From the NCBI GenBank assembly GCA_048941605.1, contig JBHLNL010000085.1:1-13491 (forward strand): DNA of 13,491 bases, in the 5' to 3' direction. Made by a program: the position numbers and the translations under genes. How positions within the stretch are numbered: the first letter of the stretch is position 1; each line of letters begins with the position of its first letter. This DNA is from Loki-b32 sp048941605 (lineage in GTDB: Archaea; Asgardarchaeota; Lokiarchaeia; Sigyniarchaeales; SOKP01). Positions 1 to 6,755 of this stretch are shown piece after piece. The notes beneath the pieces are model-generated. The model searched no databases and was not told the DNA's origin. It saw only the letters and a program-made list of their open reading frames with translations.

Positions 1-1160
1 AATTCCAGTAAATTTGTTAGATAAATAATATTTTTTCCTGTTTTTTTTCCAGAAGATTCTTCTAAATAATTACCATTTTGTTTAATATTGAAGAAATTCA
101 ATGTTAAGTCTAATTCATTTTTCTCAAGAATTTTCTCTATTTCTTCTTTAGACCAAACATAAAATTTACCCTCTTCTCCTTCACTGTCAGCATCTTCAGC
201 AGAATAGAACCCTCCTTCTGAAGATGTCATATCCCTAAGAACATAAGAAAAGATCTCTTCCGCTGTTTTTTTATAAATATCATTTTTAGTTGCTTGATAA
301 GCTTCTGTATATACCATTGCTAACAAAGCCTGATCATAGAGCATTTTTTCAAAATGAGGGACAAGCCAGACTGAATCGGTTGAATATCGATGGAAGCCAA
401 AACCAATGTGATCATAGATACCTCCTTTTCTCATCGATTGAAGTGTTTTTTCAACCATATTTAATGCTTTTTCATCTCCAGTACGTTTCCAGTATCGAAG
501 TAGAAAAATTAGATTATGTGGAGTTGGGAATTTGGGGCGACTTCCAAAACCACCATTAACCTCATCAAATTGTATTGATAATTGGCGATATGCCTTCCTA
601 AGAGTCTCATTAGTAAATTTCTCACCTGGAGACTCCTGATCAATATTTTGTAGACTAAACGTAATTTGATCTGCGGAATTTAATAATTCTTCTCTTTGGA
701 TATTCCATAATTCTTTTATACGTTTAATTAAATCAATTAATCCAATTCGTCCAAATCGAGTCTCCTTGGGAAAATACGTTCCTGCAAAAAAAGGTTTTTT
801 ATCAGGGGTCATAAAAATAGTAAGTGGCCAACCTCCTGAGCCTGTCACCATTTGACAAACAGTCATATATGTTTTATCTATATCTGGTCGTTCTTCTCTG
901 TCTACTTTTATTGATACAAAAACTTCATTCATTAAAGTCGCGACTTCTGCAGAAGAAAATGACTCTTTATTCATTACATGGCACCAATGGCAGGTTGAGT
1001 ATCCTATAGATAAAAATATTGGTTTATCTTCTAGTTTTGATTTTTTGAATGCTTTTTTTCCCCATGGGTACCAATCTACTGGATTATTGACATGTTGTAG
1101 CAAATATGGACTTTTCTCATTTGATAGGTGATTTTCATAATCTTTTAGTACTTCATTCAT
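1..1160 (-). CDS. DUF255 thioredoxin-domain protein (YyaL/SSP411 family), C-terminus cut by window edge
   Basis: An uninterrupted minus-strand frame starts at ATG 1160 and runs off the left edge, giving 386 codons of a family that is usually about 650-700 residues. The N-terminal thioredoxin-like domain (about residues 10-165) has the family hallmarks: SPYLLQHVNNPVDW near 17-30, the redox motif CHWC at 57-60, VDREERPD at 86-93, GGWPLTIFMTPD at 109-120 and GTYFP at 127-131. The following part belongs to the alpha/alpha-barrel (six-hairpin glycosidase-like) domain, with PHFEKMLYDQA at 268-278 and GGFYSAEDADSEGEEGKFY at 316-334. The biochemical role of the family is poorly known; a CxxC thioredoxin fold suggests redox or cofactor chemistry in the cytoplasm. 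It lies 14 bases after the nitroreductase and is probably the third gene of the redox operon. The ribosome-binding site is weak (AAAGGAT about 6 bases before the ATG). Family assignment is secure. Confidence -1.
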   Translation of the reverse strand, partial: MNEVLKDYENHLSNEKSPYLLQHVNNPVDWYPWGKKAFKKSKLEDKPIFLSIGYSTCHWCHVMNKESFSSAEVATLMNEVFVSIKVDREERPDIDKTYMTVCQMVTGSGGWPLTIFMTPDKKPFFAGTYFPKETRFGRIGLIDLIKRIKELWNIQREELLNSADQITFSLQNIDQESPGEKFTNETLRKAYRQLSIQFDEVNGGFGSRPKFPTPHNLIFLLRYWKRTGDEKALNMVEKTLQSMRKGGIYDHIGFGFHRYSTDSVWLVPHFEKMLYDQALLAMVYTEAYQATKNDIYKKTAEEIFSYVLRDMTSSEGGFYSAEDADSEGEEGKFYVWSKEEIEKILEKNELDLTLNFFNIKQNGNYLEESSGKKTGKNIIYLTNLLE

Positions 1161-1174
1161 AAATTATCCTTTTT

Positions 1175-1741
1175 TCAAACAAATTTATTTTTATAACTAT
1201 TTAGAAATATAAACTCTTCTAAATTCCTTCGGGGAGGGCGTTGTTTTTCTCCTAACTTCATTGAGTTAGAAAGAACTGGATTTACTTCTTTAGAATGCTT
1301 ACCAATAATTACAAGAGTGATTAATCTCATTTCTTCAGGTATTTCAAGTAAATTTTTTGCTTCATTTTCATTAAAACCTGCTATTGGATGTGCAATTAAC
1401 CCTAGTTCAGTAGCTCGTAGAATAATGAATGCTGTGGCTAATCCAGCATCAAATAAATAATACTGGCGTTCTCCAATAATGCAATCATATTCAGCTTTAC
1501 TGAAAACAGCTATAATCATTGAAGCTTTTTCAACCCATTTATTTCCTTCAGATAGGGTTGTAAATAGCTTTTGTAATTTTTCTTTCTCGTAAATAAAAAT
1601 AAATCTCCATGGTTGTTTATTCGCACAAGATGGAGATATTTGTGCCATTTTAGCAAGACTAATTATTAAATCTTTAGAAATATCTATTGGATCTAAAGAT
1701 CTATAAGCCCTTCTTTTTGTTATTGCTTCTTTTACATTCAT
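1175..1741 (-). CDS. Nitroreductase-family FMN oxidoreductase
   Basis: A complete protein of 188 residues, typical length for small archaeal nitroreductases. FMN-contact features are visible: the basic N-terminal motif TKRRAYRSL (8-16), SPSCANKQPWRFIFI (36-50) and AHPIAGF near 117-123, followed by the usual segment LLEIPEEMRLITLVIIGK (131-148). The C-terminal KQRPPRRNLEEFIF (166-179) matches the conserved tail motif of this family. Members are homodimeric FMN enzymes that take electrons from NAD(P)H; the true substrate (quinone, nitro compound, enone or other) cannot be read from the sequence. It sits between the peroxiredoxin (41 bases upstream) and the DUF255 gene (14 bases downstream), all leftward, which suggests a shared transcript for redox homeostasis. 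No clear Shine-Dalgarno sequence precedes ATG 1741. Confidence -1.
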   Translation of the reverse strand: MNVKEAITKRRAYRSLDPIDISKDLIISLAKMAQISPSCANKQPWRFIFIYEKEKLQKLFTTLSEGNKWVEKASMIIAVFSKAEYDCIIGERQYYLFDAGLATAFIILRATELGLIAHPIAGFNENEAKNLLEIPEEMRLITLVIIGKHSKEVNPVLSNSMKLGEKQRPPRRNLEEFIFLNSYKNKFV

Positions 1742-1782
1742 AGATTAATTCATTTCAAAATTTAATAAGATGGAAAATAAAA

Positions 1783-2268
1783 TTATTTATTTAATTTAGT
1801 TAATATTTGTTGTACTTCTTCTGGATGCCCTTTTACTGATACTTTTGGCCATATATGAGCTAATTTTCCTTCAGGATCTATTAAAAAGGTGCTTCGAATA
1901 ACTCCCATATATTCTTTCCCACGGAATTTTTTCAATCCCCATTTTCCATAAGCTTTTATTACTTTCTTATCAATATCACTCAGAAGTATAACTTTCAAAT
2001 TTTTCTTTTCAATGAATTTAGCATGAGATTCAGGAGAATCAGGGCTTATTCCAATAACAATAGCGTCTAATTTCTCAAGAGCAGGTAGAATCCCTGTGAA
2101 ACCGATTGCCTCAGTTGTACAAGCTGGTGTATTATCCTGTGGGTAAAAATAAAGTATAACGTATTTTCCTTTAAAATCTTTTAAAGATACTTTCTTGTTA
2201 TCTTTGTCTGGTAATGTGAATTCAGGAGCATCACTTCCAAGTTTCAAATTTAATAATTGACTTGTCAT
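1783..2268 (-). CDS. bcp: Peroxiredoxin, Bcp/PrxQ subfamily, 1-Cys form
   Basis: A thiol peroxidase of the AhpC/TSA superfamily, reducing hydrogen peroxide and organic hydroperoxides in the cytoplasm. From the ATG at 2268 it has 161 residues; a TTG four codons upstream (2280) would give 165, but the ATG is the more likely start. Visible family segments, numbered from the TTG, are APEFTLPD (18-25), VILYFYPQDNTPACTTEA (41-58) holding the peroxidatic Cys54, and IRSTFLIDPEG near 128-138. Bcp/PrxQ proteins usually carry a resolving cysteine five residues after the peroxidatic one; here that position is isoleucine and the protein has no other cysteine. It would therefore need an external thiol, perhaps supplied by the CHWC protein encoded downstream (inference). 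It is the first gene of the leftward redox cluster. Confidence -1.
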   Translation of the reverse strand: MTSQLLNLKLGSDAPEFTLPDKDNKKVSLKDFKGKYVILYFYPQDNTPACTTEAIGFTGILPALEKLDAIVIGISPDSPESHAKFIEKKNLKVILLSDIDKKVIKAYGKWGLKKFRGKEYMGVIRSTFLIDPEGKLAHIWPKVSVKGHPEEVQQILTKLNK

Positions 2269-2280
2269 TTTAAAATTCAA

Positions 2281-2564
2281 CTTTGTTATTTAAGCATTTT
2301 AGGATTTGATTTTATTATTAATAATAAGATATATTCTTGAAATTATCAATGTGAGCATTATAATGTATTAAATTTCTGCAAAATTGAATTAATAATTTAA
2401 ATAACTAAGATGTCTAAATTAATAAAATATTAACAAATAAAAATTGGACATACGAACTTTAACATCTTTTTTTAATCATAATTCTTGCATCAACTTTAAT
2501 ACTTTTTTGATAATAATGTTATTCATTAGAAAAAATTAATCTAAAATTATATGAATCTAATTTG
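2281..2564. promoter_or_regulatory. AT-rich divergent intergenic region with a 16-bp palindrome
   Basis: This spacer of about 280 bases separates the leftward peroxiredoxin cluster from the rightward DNRLRE gene and must hold both promoters if they are transcribed as drawn. It is very AT-rich, so TATA-like words are not discriminating. A perfect 16-bp palindrome, TTATTATTAATAATAA (2312-2327), lies 44 bases upstream of the peroxiredoxin ATG, a distance compatible with a core promoter or operator. I see no coding frame or RNA gene here. Confidence -1.
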
Positions 2565-3266
2565 ATGAAAAACAAATCTTTCATGTATGGTTTTTTTAAT
2601 TATGCGATAATTCTAAGTTTTCTATTGTTTCTTCCACCAATATCTTTAGACAATCAAAAAGCTATAACAGCAACTGCAAATGCAACAATTGATGAATATA
2701 ATCCAGATTCTAATAATGGTGGATCTAGCGCCCTAAAAATTGGATATTGGATTTTAGATAAATATGGGGGAAGTCAGAGACCAGAAGAAAGTTTCTGGAT
2801 ATCTTACATCAAGTTTGATTTATCAGATGCACCTACAAATTTTAATAAAGCTGAATTAAAATTAGAATTTTTATTTGTTGTAACTGCAGATATATTAGAA
2901 ATTTATGAAACAAGCAGTCTTTGGAGTGAGTATTCAATCACTTGGAATAATGCTCCTTCGAATGGAGATTTAATTGCTAAAAGTTATGTATCTGAAGAAA
3001 TCGTTTATTCATTTAATGTAACAGATTTGATTGGAGAAATTTCAGGATCATGGTCAATTTGCCTCACTTTAAATGATTCAAACTGGATGCTATTGGCATC
3101 AAGACAGTGTTATAGCGAATATGAACCCCCGCAAATAATTTTTTATTATAGGAATAATGTTATACCCTTAATTAGGGATTTAGGATTAGCAATAATACTT
3201 ATAATCGCTATTTTTGGTTTTGTTGCTTTATATAGCTATTGGAAAAAGAGAAATGTGGTAACTTAG
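2565..3266 (+). CDS. DNRLRE-domain surface protein with signal sequence and C-terminal membrane anchor
   Basis: The ATG at 2565 (233 residues) is preferred over the TTG immediately before it. Residues about 9-28 form a hydrophobic secretion signal. The ectodomain (about 36-195) resembles DNRLRE domains (CBM96-like): it opens with TANATIDEYNPDSNNGG, continues with WISYIKFDLS (78-87) and LKLEFLF, and contains the diagnostic LWSEYSITWNNAP (119-131). A transmembrane helix at about 204-225 is followed by the basic tail YWKKRN, so the domain should face outwards and be anchored at the C-terminus. DNRLRE domains are beta-sandwich modules of secreted bacterial and archaeal proteins, some linked to polysaccharide binding. 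The protein stands alone between intergenic regions. Ligand and role are unknown; the domain call rests on motif resemblance. Confidence -1.
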   Translation: MKNKSFMYGFFNYAIILSFLLFLPPISLDNQKAITATANATIDEYNPDSNNGGSSALKIGYWILDKYGGSQRPEESFWISYIKFDLSDAPTNFNKAELKLEFLFVVTADILEIYETSSLWSEYSITWNNAPSNGDLIAKSYVSEEIVYSFNVTDLIGEISGSWSICLTLNDSNWMLLASRQCYSEYEPPQIIFYYRNNVIPLIRDLGLAIILIIAIFGFVALYSYWKKRNVVT

Positions 3267-3320
3267 GGAAAATAACTACTTATTTAATGAATCTTCCTAA
3301 AGAAAAAGATAAATTTTATG

Positions 3321-3338
3321 ATATAATTTAAATTATAT
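3321..3338. repeat. 18-bp perfect palindrome
   Basis: ATATAATTTAAATTATAT reads identically on both strands. It lies about 70 bases upstream of the Fe-S protein start at 3407, in the spacer after the DNRLRE gene. It could be a binding site or TATA element, but AT-only palindromes arise easily at this base composition. Confidence -1.
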
Positions 3339-3352
3339 TATTAAACTATATT

Positions 3353-3368
3353 CTAGCTTTCTAGCTTT
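3353..3368 (+). repeat. Two tandem copies of CTAGCTTT
   Basis: CTAGCTTT at 3353-3360 is repeated directly at 3361-3368, about 40 bases before the start codon of the CCG-domain gene. The G/C-containing word is less trivial in this AT background than the palindrome beside it. It could be a regulator site or simple slippage; function is unproven. Confidence -1.
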
Positions 3369-3406
3369 TAATAATCTTATTTGAACTCAATGAATTTTTG
3401 ATAATT

Positions 3407-4783
3407 ATGAAAAATTCTAATTCCATTGAAAGTGAATTCTCAAAATTTAAAGAATATTACATTAGAGATTGCACTGAATGTGGTATCTGCTTTAAAGACT
3501 GTTACGTTTATGCTAATACTAAATATCCAATTTATAAATACCTAAAAAAACTTTTTCAGAATAACTTAGATAAAAAAAATGTTAAAAAGATTAAAAAGTT
3601 TTTAAAGTCATGTATTTACTGTAAATCTTGCCAGAAATTTTGTAAAAATAATATTGATTTAACAGAACGACTAACAGCTATTAAATTTGAACTATTTAGA
3701 TTAAATAGAAAATTTACATGGCTTCCTTATAATATTCCTTCATTCTTTGCAAAATTCATTAATGGGAAGAGGATTGCGTATACTTTAATGAATTTAAACA
3801 ATTTTTTGATCCCAAAAAGAAACAGAGAGAGATTTAGGGAATATCGTGAACCAAAAACCCGTGATATCGTGTTTTTCTCTGGTTGCGGGATTCAAATGTT
3901 AGAAAATCAATATTATACATTAATGGACATATTCATTAAACTAAATATTAATTTTGGATTAATTGAAGGATTGTTTAATAAACATGTTTGTTGTGGGGCA
4001 GTATTATTTGGTCTTGGAAAATTTGAGCATGGAAAGTTTCTTTTAAAAAACTTAGTTGATGAAATCAAGAAATTTAATGTAAATAAAGTAATGGTTTATT
4101 GTGCAACCTGTTATTATGGACTCAAAAAAATTGCTCCACAATTGATTGAAGATTATGATTTAGAAATCATCCATGCGACAGATTATATTGCAGAAATTTT
4201 AAAAAAAGATGTAAAGAAAAAACTCCTTAGCATTCCTAAAGCTAAATCTCAAATGATAACAATCCACGATTCTTGCCATCTTGTACATGGTGGTGATATC
4301 TCAAGCATTAGAAAACTCTTTGCAACCCTTCCAAATATAATAATATCAGAAATGAAACATCATAAAGAAAACTCTATTTGCGATTTGTATTGTATAATTA
4401 GAGAATTGAAAAACCCATTAAATCTACTATTGAAAAAAGATATATTACCAATAATTGATGAAGCAGTCGAATCAAACGCAGATTATCTATGCTCTTTATG
4501 TCCAAATTGTCATGCTGTATTATCAATCTTTGGAGATGGATTTCCTTCTGCTTTAGGATTAAGGAATAAGAGGATTCTAGTGAAAAATTGGGTTTCAATT
4601 CTGGGAGAATACTTTGGAATAAGAAAGAAGGATATGCTAACCTATCGGTTAACTCACTTCATAACTTTACCTTTTAAAGAGAGTGGGCTATGGTATTTAA
4701 TACAGGTTTTAAAAGCATTTATAAGAGGATATATTGGATTAAAAGAACCGAAACAAATAAGAATTAAAAAAAGGGAGAGATAA
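3407..4783 (+). CDS. CCG-domain Fe-S oxidoreductase, fused HdrC-HdrB type (HdrD/GlpC-like)
   Basis: The ATG at 3407 (458 residues) is preferred over an upstream TTG at 3398. The N-terminus has two classical 4Fe-4S clusters: C22xxC25xxC28xxxC32 and C69xxC72xxC75xxxC79. The first CCG domain follows, with C160, C195-C196-G and C232xxC235. The second CCG domain keeps C290 and C362xxC365xxC368, but its central CCG is replaced by C325xxxC329. HdrD, GlpC and LldE-type proteins with this layout pass electrons between Fe-S/flavin partners and a substrate site (heterodisulfide in methanogens, quinone or other acceptors elsewhere). A basic tail (about 436-458) might touch the membrane. No HdrE, flavoprotein or HdrA gene is adjacent, so the substrate is unknown. 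It shares an operon with the thioesterase 4 bases downstream, hinting at acyl-CoA metabolism (inference). Confidence -1.
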   Translation: MKNSNSIESEFSKFKEYYIRDCTECGICFKDCYVYANTKYPIYKYLKKLFQNNLDKKNVKKIKKFLKSCIYCKSCQKFCKNNIDLTERLTAIKFELFRLNRKFTWLPYNIPSFFAKFINGKRIAYTLMNLNNFLIPKRNRERFREYREPKTRDIVFFSGCGIQMLENQYYTLMDIFIKLNINFGLIEGLFNKHVCCGAVLFGLGKFEHGKFLLKNLVDEIKKFNVNKVMVYCATCYYGLKKIAPQLIEDYDLEIIHATDYIAEILKKDVKKKLLSIPKAKSQMITIHDSCHLVHGGDISSIRKLFATLPNIIISEMKHHKENSICDLYCIIRELKNPLNLLLKKDILPIIDEAVESNADYLCSLCPNCHAVLSIFGDGFPSALGLRNKRILVKNWVSILGEYFGIRKKDMLTYRLTHFITLPFKESGLWYLIQVLKAFIRGYIGLKEPKQIRIKKRER

Positions 4784-4787
4784 TAAG

Positions 4788-5213
4788 ATGAGTGAGATTT
4801 TACGTGAATTTACAGTAGTAGAAGAGATGCCAGTTCGTTGGGGTGATATGGATGCTAGAGGACATGTGAACAATACTATATATTATCGATATTTTGAGAG
4901 TTCTAGAATAGCATTATTTCAATTTTTAAACATTTATGAAGAACCTACTAAAGTTCGTATAGGGCCCATATTATCTTATCAAGATTGTTATTATAAAGCA
5001 CCATTGACTTACCCTGATACGATTTTTATAGGAGCAAAAATAACAAATATAGAAGGGGCTAAGATCATAATAAAACATGTTTTAGTAAGTAAGAAATTAG
5101 GACGTATTGTAGCAGAAGGAGAAGCACATATAATTTGGTATAATTATGAAAACCAAAAAAAAGTGAATATTTCAGATGATCTGAAGAAAAAGTTATTAAA
5201 ATCGAATTTATAA
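4788..5213 (+). CDS. Hotdog-fold acyl-CoA thioesterase (4HBT/YbgC-like)
   Basis: A 141-residue protein, the normal length for a single hotdog domain. The N-terminal signature VRWGDMDARGHVNNTIYYRYFESSR (start residue 16) matches the 4-hydroxybenzoyl-CoA thioesterase family; D22 aligns with the catalytic aspartate of that family's DxD motif. These cytoplasmic enzymes hydrolyse acyl-CoA thioesters to free acid and CoA and work as dimers or tetramers; chain-length preference cannot be deduced. ATG 4788 follows the Fe-S gene by 4 bases and has a purine-rich ribosome-binding site (GGGAGAG at about 4773-4779). It ends only 23 bases from the converging aldolase-Fae gene. Confidence -1.
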   Translation: MSEILREFTVVEEMPVRWGDMDARGHVNNTIYYRYFESSRIALFQFLNIYEEPTKVRIGPILSYQDCYYKAPLTYPDTIFIGAKITNIEGAKIIIKHVLVSKKLGRIVAEGEAHIIWYNYENQKKVNISDDLKKKLLKSNL

Positions 5214-5236
5214 AATAAAGAAATTAAAAATTGAAA

Positions 5237-6727
5237 TTAAGGATCATTCCTAAAGGGATGTCGAGCATTTTCTGCATTTTCTATTCCATCATCTACATTT
5301 GGTAATCCTTCCATTGCTTTTCGAATTGCATTACGAGTCGCTTTATAATTGTTGATAAATATCCTTTTTCTAGCACTAGCACTAGGATGAACAAAAACAT
5401 TGACGATTAAAACTATCTCATCTGCTAATTCTTTCGGAAGAATTCCATCTTCAACACATTGCATAACAGCTTTTGCAATTGCAGCTTGAGCAGGACCATA
5501 AGTTAAGCTAGCATGACGTAGAGAAACTGGACGAACTGTAGGAATCATAATGGTAGCGGGTTTTACTTGCATGTTTGGTTCAAGTATAACTTGAAGTCCT
5601 TCGCGTCCTTCTTCTGGATTTGTTAAAGCTTGAGCATAAGCATTGCCTGTAGGTCCGTCTTTTTTACCAATTAGTAAGTCAATATGGGCTACTTCGACTC
5701 TATCACCACCAACAAGAGACTCTCCTACTTTTAATTCAAAATCAGAAATTTTTTGTGGAGTAATTCCCACTGCATAAAAGCGACTTGTTAGTGGTTTTTC
5801 TCCAAATTCAAACTGAATTTCTGATTTTTCAATTAATCCTAATTTTTCAAGCTCTACACGTAATTCATCTTTAATTTCATAAGATAAAGTATCACCTAAA
5901 ATTATTGGTTGACGAGTTTTTCCTACAGGCACTTTCATCATATTTAAGCAAGATTTTGCACCTAAAGCACCTGAGTTGATTAAAAGTCGAGCTAGTTTCT
6001 GTATTTTCTTTTGAAGGATTTGAGCTTCTTGTAATCGATTATTTTTTACATGATCATATATTTCAAGCCAGATTTTCGGCATCACATTAGCAGATCCTAA
6101 AATACAGCCCGCTGCACCTCCTGCTAAAGCTCCTAATACATTTTCATCCCAACCAATTAGAACTGATATTTTATCACTTACTTTTTCTAATAAAGCTGAA
6201 AAATATTTATAATCTCCACTTGAATCCTTAATACCAACGATATTCTCAATATCTACAAGATCTTCTACAACAGTCCAAGGTAATTCTACTCCTGTACAAA
6301 CGGGAATATTATATAATATTATTGGAATATCTGTTTTCTCCGCAATTGTAAAATAATGATCATACAATCCTTTTGCTTTTGGCTTTAAAAAGTAAGGAGT
6401 AACAATTAGTACCGCGTCAGCACCAATATCAGTTGCAGCATTAGTAGAATCAATTACTAGTTTCGTTCCTGTTTCACCAGTTCCTGCGATAACCGGAACC
6501 CTTCCATTTGTCTCATCCACAACAATTTCTATAACTTTTAAACGTTCTTCTAAGGTCATATTCACGAATTCTCCAGTAGTTCCGACGGGAACAAGCCCAG
6601 TAACTTTTTGATCAATAAGATAATTCACCAAATTTCTTAAATTCTCTTCATTGATCGATTCATCTTTATTAAAAGGAGTAACCATTGCGGGCATAACTCC
6701 TGAAGGTCTAAAATCAAATTTTCCCAT
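5237..6727 (-). CDS. DapA/NAL-family aldolase fused to a formaldehyde-activating enzyme (Fae) domain
   Basis: A 496-residue two-domain protein. Residues about 8-300 form a complete DapA-type (beta/alpha)8 barrel: GTTGE at 49-53, the catalytic tyrosine in LYNIP (Y139) and the Schiff-base lysine K167 in GIKDSSG. The arginine that binds the aspartate-semialdehyde carboxylate in dihydrodipicolinate synthase (NVPSRTG) is absent; the loop reads NIPVCTG, so lysine biosynthesis is unlikely. Residues about 331-496 match a whole Fae: VGESLVGG, AHIDLLIG with the catalytic-type His348, YGPAQAAIAKAV (410-421), VFVHPSA (444-450) and the terminal RHPF motif. Fae couples formaldehyde to tetrahydromethanopterin. 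The fusion suggests an aldolase whose formaldehyde product or substrate passes to or from the Fae site (inference). It lies 28 bases downstream of an unknown gene in the same operon. Both domains are confidently recognised; the net reaction is not known. Confidence -1.
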   Translation of the reverse strand: MGKFDFRPSGVMPAMVTPFNKDESINEENLRNLVNYLIDQKVTGLVPVGTTGEFVNMTLEERLKVIEIVVDETNGRVPVIAGTGETGTKLVIDSTNAATDIGADAVLIVTPYFLKPKAKGLYDHYFTIAEKTDIPIILYNIPVCTGVELPWTVVEDLVDIENIVGIKDSSGDYKYFSALLEKVSDKISVLIGWDENVLGALAGGAAGCILGSANVMPKIWLEIYDHVKNNRLQEAQILQKKIQKLARLLINSGALGAKSCLNMMKVPVGKTRQPIILGDTLSYEIKDELRVELEKLGLIEKSEIQFEFGEKPLTSRFYAVGITPQKISDFELKVGESLVGGDRVEVAHIDLLIGKKDGPTGNAYAQALTNPEEGREGLQVILEPNMQVKPATIMIPTVRPVSLRHASLTYGPAQAAIAKAVMQCVEDGILPKELADEIVLIVNVFVHPSASARKRIFINNYKATRNAIRKAMEGLPNVDDGIENAENARHPFRNDP

Positions 6728-6755
6728 TTTTTATCAAACCCATTTCTACTTATTC

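Noticed and set aside
290..1009. Plus-strand open frames at 290-559 and 824-1009
   Set aside because: Both lie opposite the DUF255 gene, whose conserved motifs prove the minus-strand frame; their translations look like nothing known.
4398..4598. Minus-strand open frame opposite the Fe-S protein
   Set aside because: It overlaps the second CCG domain of a clearly real gene and has no recognisable features.
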